DNA from: Photobacterium gaetbulicola Gung47 | GTDB lineage: Bacteria; Pseudomonadota; Gammaproteobacteria; Enterobacterales; Vibrionaceae | Direction: 5' to 3' | Assembly (NCBI GenBank): GCA_000940995.1 | Contig: CP005974.1 | Span: forward strand, 1,364,001-1,428,000 | Length of the DNA stretch: 64,000 bases | Part shown: in pieces, positions 44,063 through 53,477 of the stretch | How positions within the stretch are numbered: position 1 is the stretch's first letter | Layout of the letters: each line of letters opens with the position of its first letter | Position numbers and translations under genes: made by a program | Notes under the pieces: model-generated | Database searches by the model: none | Seen by the model: the letters and a program-made list of their open reading frames with translations, nothing else | Told to the model about the DNA's origin: nothing

Positions 44063-44794
44063 ATGATTGAGTTTGATCAGCTATCTGAGTTTTTCTCTGA
44101 CTTCTTTGACTACCAGGCGAGGGGGAAATTTATCTATTTTGATTTCCATTTGCATACCACAGCATCACAGGGAGTCATCATCCCACCTTCTATACTGGCT
44201 GTTTTATCAGGGAACACGCATCTGATATCGGTGACGGATCACAATGACATCCGTGGTGCGATCGCCGCTTGCGAAAGAGGGATGAATAATGTGCCGGGAA
44301 TTGAACTGGTTTGCGAGGATGGTTTCGAGCTTCTGGTTTATTTCAGAACCCTCGATCAGCTGGAGGCCTTTTATATCGAGGATGTCGAAAAGAACAAGCA
44401 CTGTTACCGGGCAAGGAGGACGACCAGGGGAGTTGACTATTACCTCGACCTGTTGGCTGAAAGGGACTGCTATCTTTCGATACCCCATATCAACGGCTTA
44501 GCACAGAAGAATTACCTTAAGCATTTGCCTTACATGAAAAGTGTACTCAAAAGGGTTAATGCCGTTGAAACGTACAACCATGCGCTGCCGAAGAACCGGA
44601 ATATCAACGCGCAGATCGTCAGGCGAGCCTATCAGCTGGAAGCGACCTTCGGCAGTAGTGCGCTTATCGCTCGCGAGCTGATGTCCTTCTACCGTTACCT
44701 CGGCAAAGAAGAAAGGCGACACCATCGAATGTTGGAGGGCCTCTTCAGGCAGTCAATGGTATCACCGCTTGCCCAGTCGTGGACTGGGCAATAA
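44063..44794 (+). CDS. PHP-domain metal-dependent hydrolase-like protein
   Basis: A 243-residue PHP-domain protein. Motif I is FDFHLHTTASQG (His-x-His), motif II is SVTDHNDI, a Glu ligand lies in VPGIELV, and motif IV includes IPHING. In motif III the usual His before LLGY is replaced by Glu (FELLVYF), so the metal cluster may be altered. PHP proteins include phosphoesterases such as nucleoside-diphosphate and histidinol phosphatases; this one cannot be placed. I set the start at ATG 44063 with AGGA 4 bases upstream. A GTG start 75 bases earlier (43988) is possible but adds a basic, non-conserved stretch. It is convergent with dsbB; only 10 bases separate the stops. Confidence 0.75.
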   Translation: MIEFDQLSEFFSDFFDYQARGKFIYFDFHLHTTASQGVIIPPSILAVLSGNTHLISVTDHNDIRGAIAACERGMNNVPGIELVCEDGFELLVYFRTLDQLEAFYIEDVEKNKHCYRARRTTRGVDYYLDLLAERDCYLSIPHINGLAQKNYLKHLPYMKSVLKRVNAVETYNHALPKNRNINAQIVRRAYQLEATFGSSALIARELMSFYRYLGKEERRHHRMLEGLFRQSMVSPLAQSWTGQ

Positions 44795-44804
44795 GTTAGT
44801 GGGA

Positions 44805-45323
44805 TTAGTTTTTCTTGGTGCCCAGGAACTGGGCAACGACGATGATTGCCACGGCCACCAAGTTGGCTGCAAAGATGATTTCCAGCCACTGCGGCATTGA
44901 AAGCCCCAGGAACTGCCATACAATCTTTCCGCAATCCCCCGAGGCTTCGAACATCCAGGGTACCCATTGGTTGAGCGGAGCCCAGGCCGGGAAGTTAACA
45001 TCCAGCGCACAGGTTGCTGACCATGGAAACTCAGGGAATTGGTAGCCGACATGCTCCTGAGCGAGGGCAAGCCCCTGGTAGGAGCTGTAGGCCCAGCCAG
45101 CCAATCCTGCCCAGCGAATGAAATTGTTTCTCGGCGCAATCATGCCCAGGATAGCGGCAAAACCAATCCCCATCATGGCAACACGCTCGTAGATGCACAT
45201 GACACACGGGTCGAGTTTCATGGCATGCTGAAAGAATAGGGCGCAGGCTTCAAAAAAGATAATGAAAGCCAGCAAGATCGCCCACGAAAGGCGGCTCTTC
45301 GAAAAAGTATTTAAAAAATACAT
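44805..45323 (-). CDS. dsbB: Disulfide bond formation protein B
   Basis: An inner-membrane quinone reductase that re-oxidises DsbA. The 172-residue protein has four helices, the first periplasmic cysteine pair in DPCVMCIYERV and the second pair in SATCALD and SGDCGKIVW. AGGA precedes the ATG. It lies downstream of nhaB as in E. coli; a hairpin between them may separate the transcripts. Confidence 0.97.
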   Translation of the reverse strand: MYFLNTFSKSRLSWAILLAFIIFFEACALFFQHAMKLDPCVMCIYERVAMMGIGFAAILGMIAPRNNFIRWAGLAGWAYSSYQGLALAQEHVGYQFPEFPWSATCALDVNFPAWAPLNQWVPWMFEASGDCGKIVWQFLGLSMPQWLEIIFAANLVAVAIIVVAQFLGTKKN

Positions 45324-45501
45324 ACGGTGTTCCTGATTGAAAGGTTAACTGCTAAATCGGCTCAGGGACGGTTTACCGTCACCATTGCGAGCAGATTTAG
45401 CACTTAGCCATTGCCGATAATGACCCCAAAAGTGCCAATGTCTATCAAACGAAAAGGCTAAAAGTTAAATACTAGCACCAAATAATAACGAAAAATACAA
45501 T

Positions 45502-45525
45502 AAAGCCCTGACGATTCAGGGCTTT
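45502..45525 (-). terminator. Terminator of nhaB
   Basis: AAAGCCCTG / CAGGGCTTT with a 6-base loop; on the minus strand it is followed by a T-rich tail. Confidence 0.7.
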
Positions 45526-45557
45526 AATACAGACAATCAGAGATTGGAAAAATTCAA

Positions 45558-47150
45558 TTAATGGCCAACCGCTGGCGCAATTTGTGAAGCAGCCTCCACG
45601 GCGCCCTGTGTGATCCAGCCGAGGTCATAGAACCACTGGGTCATCGGTACCAGCGTGAACTCGATACAGGCCAGGCCAACCAGTGACAGCACGAGGGTGT
45701 ATGGCAGCGCCATGTAGACCATGCGACCGTAGGACAGGCGGATCAGCGGCGCCAGTGCCGACGTCAAGGCAAACAGGAATGCCGCCTGGCCATTTGGTGT
45801 CGCGACAGACGGTAGGTTGGTACCGGTATTGATTGCCACGGCCAGCATATCGAATTGTTCGCGGGTGATGATCCCGCTTAGCAGTGCCGCCTTAACTTCG
45901 TTGATGTATACCGTGCCGACGAACACATTGTCGGACACCATTGAAAGCAGACCGTTGGCAATGTAGAACATGGTCATCTGCATGCTACCTTCAAGGCTCA
46001 GCACCATCTCAATGATAGGCGCAAACAGGTGCTGGTCGATGATCACCGCGACAATGGAGAAGAATACGGCCAATAGGGCGGTAAATGGCAGGGCTTCTTC
46101 GAAGGCTTTGCCGAGCGCGTGCTCGTCGGTAATACCGGTGAAGGAGGTCGCGAGGATGATGACAGTCAGGCCGATCAGGCCTACTGCCGCAAGGTGCATC
46201 GCCAAGCCAACGATAAGCCAAATCGCAATCACAACCTGAACGACCAGTTTGGCATAGTCGAGGTTGGTGCGGCTCTTGCGCTCTTCATTGTCGAACTCGA
46301 CCAAGATCCGGCGGACGTTTTCAGGCAGACGAGCACCGTAACCGCAAATCTGGAATTTCTCGACCAAGACACAAGTGACGATTCCGCACAGGAAAACCGG
46401 CAAAGTCACTGGCAGCATGCGGATGATAAATTCACCGAAGAGCCAGCCCGCCTGATCGGCGATGATCAGGTTCTGCGGCTCACCGACCATGGTCATCACC
46501 CCACCCAGTGCGGTACCGATACCGGCGTGCATCAGCAGGCTGCGCAGGAAGGCTCGGTAGTTTTCCAAGTCATCGCGGCTGACTTCAAGGATATGCTTAT
46601 CCGAGGTGTGGTCGTGCGACGCGTGCGGTTCTTGGCCAGAAGCCACCTTGTGGTAAATGCTGTAGAAACCAATGGTCACACTGATGACAACGGCGATGAC
46701 GGTCAGGGCATCAAGGAAGGCTGACAGGAAAGCGGCCATGACACAGAATGACAGCGAGAGCAGGGTCTTGGAGTGAATGCCGATCAATATCTTGGTGAAG
46801 ATATAAAGCAGCAACTGCTTCATGAAGTAGATACCCGCAACCATGAAGATCAAGAGCAATAACACTTCGATATTGGCAACCAGTTCATGCTTGACCATTT
46901 CTGGGCTGGTCATCCCAATTGCGACCGCTTCAATGGCGAGCAGACCACCGGGCTGTAACGGGTAGCACTTCAATGCCATTGCCAAGGTAAAAATAAACTC
47001 GATAACGAGTAACCAACCGGCAACGAAGGGGTCAATCAGGAAGAAAACTATGGGGTTGATGATCAGGAAAGCAATGATGGCGACTTTGTACCAGTCCGGT
47101 GCTTTACCGAGGAAGTTTTTTATAAAGGCGTTCCTTAGCGAAATTGCCAT
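45558..47150 (-). CDS. nhaB: Na+/H+ antiporter NhaB
   Basis: An electrogenic sodium/proton antiporter of the inner membrane, important for salt tolerance and for the sodium cycle of marine bacteria. The 530-residue protein matches NhaB in length (Vibrio forms about 528) and has around 12 hydrophobic helices. Recognisable segments are GKAPDWYKVAIIAFLIINP at the start, MTMVGEPQNLIIADQAGW in the middle and SDNVFVGTVYINEV late. It is divergent from fadR across 557 bases, as in E. coli. Confidence 0.97.
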   Translation of the reverse strand: MAISLRNAFIKNFLGKAPDWYKVAIIAFLIINPIVFFLIDPFVAGWLLVIEFIFTLAMALKCYPLQPGGLLAIEAVAIGMTSPEMVKHELVANIEVLLLLIFMVAGIYFMKQLLLYIFTKILIGIHSKTLLSLSFCVMAAFLSAFLDALTVIAVVISVTIGFYSIYHKVASGQEPHASHDHTSDKHILEVSRDDLENYRAFLRSLLMHAGIGTALGGVMTMVGEPQNLIIADQAGWLFGEFIIRMLPVTLPVFLCGIVTCVLVEKFQICGYGARLPENVRRILVEFDNEERKSRTNLDYAKLVVQVVIAIWLIVGLAMHLAAVGLIGLTVIILATSFTGITDEHALGKAFEEALPFTALLAVFFSIVAVIIDQHLFAPIIEMVLSLEGSMQMTMFYIANGLLSMVSDNVFVGTVYINEVKAALLSGIITREQFDMLAVAINTGTNLPSVATPNGQAAFLFALTSALAPLIRLSYGRMVYMALPYTLVLSLVGLACIEFTLVPMTQWFYDLGWITQGAVEAASQIAPAVGH

Positions 47151-47707
47151 GTGTCCGAGTCTCTTGATATACGCAAATACTATTAATAATGAGCTGCGTT
47201 GCTATCTTGCCTTTGAAGTCCGAGAGCAGGATAACCATTATGTTATTGTTCTGGTTAAATGTTCTTTTGAGACCCTCTAAGCTAAAGACCATTTCCTTGA
47301 TGGTGTTTAACTTAAAGCAGGCAGCAGCATCCGTTCAGCTCCCAGAGTGAAAACGTGCTAACTCTACCGCGTGATCCATCGCAGTCAAGTGCTTAGAGAT
47401 GAACTTATTGACGTTTGTGAAAATTCATCGCAAAACACGGCTTGTATGGGTATTTTTCACGTAGCTTTGAAATATATGCTTACAATTTTCATTTTACGTT
47501 GAGCTTCGTCAAATTTTAGTTCGACTGAACTTTGAGCAATTTTTTGCCCGTACCGATATACCGGGTGCATATCAATCGCCCCATTGTGCATGGTTATAAA
47601 TAAGCAGCCGAGATACTTCTTTTGGTAATTAGGTAGGCATAAGGTAAAGACTGGTGGTATGATGAGTTAATAAAAATAGAGCAAGAAGCAACTGGAAAAC
47701 TGATCAG
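47151..47707. promoter_or_regulatory. Divergent nhaB / fadR intergenic region
   Basis: 557 AT-rich bases without a convincing gene. The best promoter element is an extended -10, TGG-TATGAT (47655-47663), 44 bases before the fadR ATG. Nothing else stands out; the fadR ATG lacks a clear ribosome site. Confidence 0.5.
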
Positions 47708-48559
47708 ATGGTTATAAAGGCTGATAGCCCAGCAACATTTGCTGAGAAATACATTATTGAGAGTATCTGGAATAATCACTTCCCCCAGGGCTCAATCCTT
47801 CCCGCAGAACGAGAGTTGTCAGAGCTCATTGGTGTGACACGGACAACCCTTCGTGAGGTGCTGCAGCGCCTGGCTCGTGATGGCTGGCTGACAATCCAGC
47901 ATGGTAAACCGACCCGGGTTAACAACTACATGGATACCTCGGGGCTTAGTATCCTCGATACCCTAATCACACTTGATGGCCAAGATGTACAGGGCGTATT
48001 GGAAGATCTGCTTTCGGCCCGTACCGATATCAGCAGTGTATACATGCGCTACGCGGTTAAGGGGAATCCTGAAGAGTCCTCAGCTTTGATCAACCATGTC
48101 ATCGAGGAATGTGAAGCGCTGTTGAAGGCCGATAGTTTTGCTGACTACATTGAGCAAAGCGAAGACAAAGCGGACTTGATGCAGGAAGTGAAAAAGATCG
48201 TTGATAAATACGGTAAAGATGAACCTGAACTGTGTGAGGCCATTAGCCGTGCTCGCGCGTTTAACTACTTTGACTACCGTATGTTCCAGGGGTTGGCCTC
48301 GAAGTCGGGAAATACCCTGTATGTCTTAACAATTAACGGTCTACGCAAAATATACACCCGTGTGGGCGGTTATTATTTCATGTCCAAAGAAGCGTGTGAG
48401 CTGGCTCTTGAGTTCTACCGTGACATGAAGTCCTACTGTGACAACAATCAGCCTGAGCTGGTCGCTGATCGTATCCGCAAATATGGTCGCGAGAGTGGGG
48501 CGATTTGGTATGCTAACCGTATTGAAATTGCCCGTTACTTGTTCGAAGAAGAGCAGTAA
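47708..48559 (+). CDS. fadR: Fatty acid metabolism regulator FadR, Vibrio-type with insertion
   Basis: A GntR-family regulator that represses beta-oxidation genes and activates unsaturated fatty acid synthesis; it releases DNA on binding long-chain acyl-CoA. The N-terminal winged helix is nearly identical to E. coli FadR (LPAERELSELIGVTRTTLRE, then DGWLTIQHGKPT). The protein is 283 residues, against 239 in E. coli. The extra length lies at about 138-178, rich in Glu, Lys and Asp, between helices of the acyl-CoA domain. The same insertion is known from V. cholerae FadR, where it increases ligand binding. A likely target, fadH, is at the end of this window. Confidence 0.97.
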   Translation: MVIKADSPATFAEKYIIESIWNNHFPQGSILPAERELSELIGVTRTTLREVLQRLARDGWLTIQHGKPTRVNNYMDTSGLSILDTLITLDGQDVQGVLEDLLSARTDISSVYMRYAVKGNPEESSALINHVIEECEALLKADSFADYIEQSEDKADLMQEVKKIVDKYGKDEPELCEAISRARAFNYFDYRMFQGLASKSGNTLYVLTINGLRKIYTRVGGYYFMSKEACELALEFYRDMKSYCDNNQPELVADRIRKYGRESGAIWYANRIEIARYLFEEEQ

Positions 48560-48585
48560 TCAGCACCGATAGCACTACACTGTAA

Positions 48586-48615
48586 AAAAAGGAGATGCCA
48601 TGGCATCTCCTTTTT
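48586..48615. terminator. Bidirectional terminator between fadR and spoVR
   Basis: A 20-bp perfect palindrome (GGAGATGCCA / TGGCATCTCC) flanked by A and T runs. Confidence 0.92.
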
Positions 48616-48688
48616 GTTTCTAAATGTTAAAGTGTGTGTAACGTTTGTCGGCGGATAATTGCCCTTGTTTGGTTAAATAGACAGACGA

Positions 48689-50218
48689 TCAGATCTCGGC
48701 ATTGTACTGGGCACGGTTAGGGCAGGTACCCAAGATATGGGTTCGGCCGTCGGGTAGCTCCTCCTCCAAGGTGACGTCAAAGCCCCACAAGCGGTGCAGG
48801 TGCTTCAAGACTTCCTGGTGGCTATTCGCTAACGGGATACGATTGTGTGGGACATAGCGCAAGGTTAGTGAACGGTCACCTTTCAGTGCGACATTCCAGA
48901 CTTGGATGTTCGGCTCATTGTTGCTGAGGTTGTATTGGGACGACAGTTTCTCCCTAATAGCCCGGTAGCCTTCCTCATTGTGAATGGCACTGACTTCGAC
49001 ATAGTTGTGGCGGTCGTCATCGTTGACCGCGAACAGTTTGAAGTCACGAATCACCTTCGGAGACAAGAATTGACTAATAAAACTTTCGTCTTTGAAATTC
49101 TCCATCGCAAAGTGGAGTGTATCTAGCCAGTCCTTACCGGCGATGTCCGGGAACCAGTATTTGTCTTCCTCGGTGGGGTTCTCACAGATCCGTCGGATGT
49201 CCTGGAACATGGCAAAGCCCAGTGCATAGGGGTTGATCCCGCTATAGTAAGGGCTGTTGTAGTCCGGTTGGGCGACTACATTGGTATGGCTGTGCAAGAA
49301 CTCGATAATGAACCGATCGGTAACCAGGCCTTCGTCGTACAAGTGGTTGAGGATGGTATAGTGCCAGAAGGTTGCCCACCCTTCATTCATGACCTGGGTC
49401 TGTTTTTGAGGGTAGAAGTACTGGCTGACCTTGCGGACAATCCTGACCACTTCACGTTGCCATGGCTCCAATAAAGGTGCATGTTTTTCAATAAAGTAGA
49501 GAATATTCTCCTGTGGCTCGGCCGGGAATCGCACTTCTTCGGCCTCGACCTCCTCTTCTTGCTGGACCGGAATAGTTCGCCACAACGAGTTAACCTGTGT
49601 TTGCAGGTAGTCTTCCCGGGCTTTCTGACGTGCTTTTTCCTCGACCATCGAGATCTTCTGTGGTCGCTTGTATCGGTCAACGCCATAGTTCATCAAGGCG
49701 TGGCAAGAGTCCAGGAGTCTCTCAACTTCATCGACCCCGTATTTTTCCTCACATTCAGTGATGTATTTACGGGCAAACAGTAAATAGTCGATGATTGAAC
49801 TGGCATCCGTCCAAGTCTTGAACAAGTAATTGCCTTTAAAGAACGAGTTATGGCCATAACAGGCATGGGCCATTACCAATGCCTGCATGGTGATGGTATT
49901 TTCTTCCATCAGGTAGGCAATACAGGGATCGGAGTTGATAACAATTTCGTAGGCAAGGCCCATCTGGCCGTGCTTGTAGCCCCGCTCGGTTTCAATGAAA
50001 CGCTTACCAAATGACCAGTGATGGTAGTTGATCGGCATACCAATACTGGAATAAGCATCCATCATCTGTTCGGCAGTGATGATCTCGATTTGATTGGGAT
50101 AGGCATCAAGCCGGTAGTGTTCTGCTACCCGCTTGATTTCCTTGTGGTATTTATCCAATAAATCGAATGTCCAATCTGGACCGTCACTGAGTGTCTTTGA
50201 ATTGGCGGCTGTCTCCAT
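48689..50218 (-). CDS. ycgB: SpoVR family protein (YcgB)
   Basis: A 509-residue cytoplasmic protein of the SpoVR family (E. coli YcgB 510). Typical blocks are INYHHWSFGKRF, MAHACYGHNSFFKGNYLF, EGWATFWHYTI and NPYALGFAMFQDI. The family is named after a Bacillus sporulation gene, but its biochemical role is unknown. It is the third gene of the prkA-yeaH-spoVR operon (23 bases after yeaH, with a GGGGGAA ribosome site). In E. coli ycgB lies beside fadR but apart from yeaGH; here both arrangements coincide. Confidence 0.94.
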   Translation of the reverse strand: METAANSKTLSDGPDWTFDLLDKYHKEIKRVAEHYRLDAYPNQIEIITAEQMMDAYSSIGMPINYHHWSFGKRFIETERGYKHGQMGLAYEIVINSDPCIAYLMEENTITMQALVMAHACYGHNSFFKGNYLFKTWTDASSIIDYLLFARKYITECEEKYGVDEVERLLDSCHALMNYGVDRYKRPQKISMVEEKARQKAREDYLQTQVNSLWRTIPVQQEEEVEAEEVRFPAEPQENILYFIEKHAPLLEPWQREVVRIVRKVSQYFYPQKQTQVMNEGWATFWHYTILNHLYDEGLVTDRFIIEFLHSHTNVVAQPDYNSPYYSGINPYALGFAMFQDIRRICENPTEEDKYWFPDIAGKDWLDTLHFAMENFKDESFISQFLSPKVIRDFKLFAVNDDDRHNYVEVSAIHNEEGYRAIREKLSSQYNLSNNEPNIQVWNVALKGDRSLTLRYVPHNRIPLANSHQEVLKHLHRLWGFDVTLEEELPDGRTHILGTCPNRAQYNAEI

Positions 50219-50241
50219 AGCACATTCCCCCTAAAGCGATG

Positions 50242-51513
50242 TTAACTGACTTGCTTTTTAAATAGCTCCCGGAATACAGGGAAAATGTCTTCCACACTCC
50301 TGATATTCTGCATCGCAAAGTTACTGTGGCTGGCCTGTAGCGCCTCATATTCCCGCCATAGTGTTTGGTGGGCCCGGCGTGTGATTTCGATATACGAGTA
50401 GTAACGGGTCACCGGCAAGATCTCTTTGTCCAAGAGCTCACGGCAGCCCGGTGAATCATCCGCCCAGTTATCCCCATCCGATGCCTGTGCCGCGTAGATA
50501 TTCCACTCGGCAGGGGAGTAGCGTTTCTTCACTATCTCGTTCATCAAGCGCAGAGCACTGGACACTATGGTGCCCCCGGTCTCCTGCGAGTAGAAGAACT
50601 CATGTTCATCCACTTCCTTGGCCTGGGTATGGTGGCGGATAAACACGACGTCGACATTCTTGTAGGTCCGGTTGAGGAACAGGTACAGCAAGATGTAGAA
50701 ACGTTTGGCCATATCCTTGGTGGCCTGATCCATCGATCCCGAGACATCCATCAAGCAGAACATTACCGCTTGGCTGCTCGGCTGAGGCCGGCGCTCGTAG
50801 TTCTTGTAGCGTAAGTCAAAGGTATCAATGAACGGCACACTACTGATTTTCTGGCGTAATCCCTGGATTTCCTCTTTAATCCGCTCCTCCTCGAAAGGCT
50901 GGGCGGGTTCGGTGTTCATTAGCAAATCCAGTGTCTTTTCTAGCTCACGCAGCTGGCGGCGTTTGGCTGCCGTCATTGCGGTACGCCGCGCCAGCGAATT
51001 CTGGAGCGATTTTACAATGGCTATGTTGGCCGGCACGCCGGACGACTTGTAGCCCGAACGGAACGTTTTCCACTCAACGATTTTGTTGAGCTGGTTTTTT
51101 TCGAGGTTTGGCAGTTCCAAATCCTCAAAGAGTAAGTCGAGGTATTCATCTTTGGATATTTGGAATACGAATTCATCCTGGCCCTCACCATCGGGGCTGG
51201 CCTGTCCTTCTCCAGCACCGCCTTGTCCGCCCCCTCCTTGGGGGCGTTCAATCCGGTCTCCGGGGCTGAACTGGTCATTGCCCGGGTGGACAACTTCACG
51301 TTGTCCGCCCCGGCCTTGGTGAAAGCTTGGCTCGCGGATGTCACGGTTTGGAATAGTAATATCTTCACCGCTTTCCACATCGGTAATCGAGCGTTTGTTC
51401 ACCGCATCTGCAATCGATTCTTTGATCTGCTGCTTGTGACGGCGCAGGAAACGCTGACGGTTTACCGTGCTTTTGTTTTTACCGTTGAGCCTGCGGTCTA
51501 TAAAATGCGCCAT
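50242..51513 (-). CDS. yeaH: YeaH, VWA-domain protein of the PrkA operon
   Basis: A 423-residue cytoplasmic protein of the UPF0229/DUF444 family (E. coli YeaH 427). It starts MAHFIDRRLNGKNKSTVNRQ, has a glycine/glutamine-rich flexible stretch (about 65-110), and ends with a von Willebrand A-type domain whose metal site is DVSGSM. It is co-transcribed with prkA (29 bases after) and spoVR. GGGGAG lies 5 bases before the ATG. The trio is linked to stationary-phase and nutrient stress; a shared molecular function has not been established. Confidence 0.94.
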   Translation of the reverse strand: MAHFIDRRLNGKNKSTVNRQRFLRRHKQQIKESIADAVNKRSITDVESGEDITIPNRDIREPSFHQGRGGQREVVHPGNDQFSPGDRIERPQGGGGQGGAGEGQASPDGEGQDEFVFQISKDEYLDLLFEDLELPNLEKNQLNKIVEWKTFRSGYKSSGVPANIAIVKSLQNSLARRTAMTAAKRRQLRELEKTLDLLMNTEPAQPFEEERIKEEIQGLRQKISSVPFIDTFDLRYKNYERRPQPSSQAVMFCLMDVSGSMDQATKDMAKRFYILLYLFLNRTYKNVDVVFIRHHTQAKEVDEHEFFYSQETGGTIVSSALRLMNEIVKKRYSPAEWNIYAAQASDGDNWADDSPGCRELLDKEILPVTRYYSYIEITRRAHQTLWREYEALQASHSNFAMQNIRSVEDIFPVFRELFKKQVS

Positions 51514-51542
51514 AAGCTCTCCCCTTATTCATCCCATCTAAC

Positions 51543-53477
51543 TTACGAAGACTTACGCACACGCAGGTACCACTCAGATAGCAGGCGGACCTGTTTGCGG
51601 GTATAGCCTTTTTCCATCATACGGGCAACGAAGTCGTCATGTTTCTTCTGCTCTTCCGTTGATGTTTTGGCGTTGAATGAAATAACTGGTAGCAGCTCTT
51701 CGGTATTCGAGAACATTTTCTTCTCGATGACTGTCCGAAGTTTTTCATAGCTGGTCCAGTTCGGGTTCTTACCGGCGTTGCTGGCACGGGCACGAAGCAC
51801 GAAGTTGACGATCTCGTTACGGAAATCTTTCGGATTACTGATCCCGGCAGGTTTCTCGATTTTCTCCAACTCATTGTTCAGAGCGGCGCGGTCGAATAGC
51901 TGGCCTGTCTCTGGGTCACGGTATTCCTGGTCTTGGATCCAGAAGTCGGCATAGCTGACGTAGCGGTCAAAGATATTCTGGCCGTACTCAGAGTATGACT
52001 CGAGGTAAGCGGTCTGGATTTCTTTACCGATAAATTCGACGTACTTAGGTGTTAGGTAACCCTTGAGGTGCTCAAGATATTTCTCAGCCAACTCTTGTGG
52101 GAACTGCTCACGCTCAATCTGCTGTTCTAGTACATAGAACAGGTGGACTGGGTTAGCTGCCACTTCGGAGTGGTCGAAGTTGAACACCCGCGATAGGATC
52201 TTGAACGCGAAACGGGTAGACAGACCAGCCATACCTTCATCGACACCGGCATAATCGCGGTATTCCTGATAAGACTTGGCCTTCGGATCGGTATCTTTGA
52301 GTGTTTCACCGTCATAGACTCGCATCTTCGAGTACAGGCTCGAGTTTTCCGGCTCTTTCAGGCGAGAAAGCACCGAGAAGCGGGCAAGAATTTCCAAGGT
52401 AGAAGGTGAGCATGGTGCCGCTGACAGCTCGGAGCTCTGCAACAGTTTCTCGTAGATTTTGATCTCTTCGGAAACGCGCAGACAGTATGGCACTTTGACA
52501 ATGAAGACACGGTCAAGGAAGGCTTCATTGTTCTTGTTGTTACGGAATGACTGCCACTCCGACTCATTGGAGTGGGCCAGGATAATACCGTCAAATGGCA
52601 GTGCTGATAGCCCCTCGGTACCGTTGTAGTTGCCTTCCTGCGTGGCAGTCAACAGCGGGTGGAGTACTTTCAGCGGTGCCTTGAACATCTCGACGAATTC
52701 CATCAGGCCTTGGTTGGCCTTACAGAGAGCACCTGAGTAGCTGTACGCGTCCGGGTCGTCCTGGGCGAAGTGCTCAAGTTGGCGAATATCGACTTTACCG
52801 ACCAGTGAAGAGATGTCCTGGTTGTTCTCATCGCCGGGCTCGGTCTTGGCAATACCGACCTGGTCGAGAATGGATGGGCGAACCTTCACGACTTTGAATT
52901 TGGTGATATCACCACCGAACTCGTGCAGGCGTTTGGCGGCCCAAGGCGACATAATGGTGTTGAGGTAGCGTTCGGGGATACCGTATTCCTTCTTGAGGAT
53001 ATCGCCGTCTTCAACTTTATCGAACAAGCAGAATGGGTGGTCATTGACAGGGCTGCGCTCGCCGTTGGCTGTTAGCACATATACTGGCACCTTCTGCATG
53101 AGGCTTTTCAGTTTTTCAGCCAACGATGACTTACCACCACCTACAGGACCAAGTAAATAGAGGATTTGCTTACGCTCTTCCAGGCCCTGTGCGGCGTGTT
53201 TGAGGTAGGAAACGATTTGCTCAATCGCATCTTCCATACCATAAAAATCTTCAAACGTTTTATAGCGCGAAATCACACGATTGGAGAAAAGGCGGCTCAA
53301 GCGTGGGTCTTGAGCGGTATCAATCATTTCTGGTTCGCCAATGGCCATCAGCAAGCGCTCTGCTGCATTGACATAAGCGCTGCGGTCGTTACGGCAAATC
53401 TCAAGGAATTCTTGCAATGAAAGCTCTTCATCCTTGGATTCTTCATAGCGTTGACGATAGTGGTCAAAAATACTCAT
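51543..53477 (-). CDS. yeaG: PrkA-family serine/threonine kinase (YeaG)
   Basis: A 644-residue AAA-fold protein kinase, the same length as E. coli YeaG. It starts MSIFDHYRQRYEESKDEE and has the P-loop LGPVGGGKSSLAEKLK at about 105-120. The C-terminal part resembles PrkA kinase domains and ends with the MMEKGYTRKQVRLLSEWYLR block. E. coli YeaG acts in nitrogen and acid stress. I choose ATG 53477 because an AGGGGG ribosome site precedes it and the length matches; a start 30 bases upstream adds a non-conserved decapeptide. First gene of the operon with yeaH and spoVR. Confidence 0.95.
   Translation of the reverse strand: MSIFDHYRQRYEESKDEELSLQEFLEICRNDRSAYVNAAERLLMAIGEPEMIDTAQDPRLSRLFSNRVISRYKTFEDFYGMEDAIEQIVSYLKHAAQGLEERKQILYLLGPVGGGKSSLAEKLKSLMQKVPVYVLTANGERSPVNDHPFCLFDKVEDGDILKKEYGIPERYLNTIMSPWAAKRLHEFGGDITKFKVVKVRPSILDQVGIAKTEPGDENNQDISSLVGKVDIRQLEHFAQDDPDAYSYSGALCKANQGLMEFVEMFKAPLKVLHPLLTATQEGNYNGTEGLSALPFDGIILAHSNESEWQSFRNNKNNEAFLDRVFIVKVPYCLRVSEEIKIYEKLLQSSELSAAPCSPSTLEILARFSVLSRLKEPENSSLYSKMRVYDGETLKDTDPKAKSYQEYRDYAGVDEGMAGLSTRFAFKILSRVFNFDHSEVAANPVHLFYVLEQQIEREQFPQELAEKYLEHLKGYLTPKYVEFIGKEIQTAYLESYSEYGQNIFDRYVSYADFWIQDQEYRDPETGQLFDRAALNNELEKIEKPAGISNPKDFRNEIVNFVLRARASNAGKNPNWTSYEKLRTVIEKKMFSNTEELLPVISFNAKTSTEEQKKHDDFVARMMEKGYTRKQVRLLSEWYLRVRKSS

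Noticed and set aside
44771..44789. GCCCAGTC / GACTGGGC hairpin at the end of the PHP gene, considered as a terminator
   Set aside because: It lies inside the coding sequence and is not followed by a T-run on either strand.
47414..47436. TTTGTGA...TCGCAAA upstream of fadR, considered as a CRP site
   Set aside because: The spacing between half-sites is one base too long for CRP and the second half is poor.
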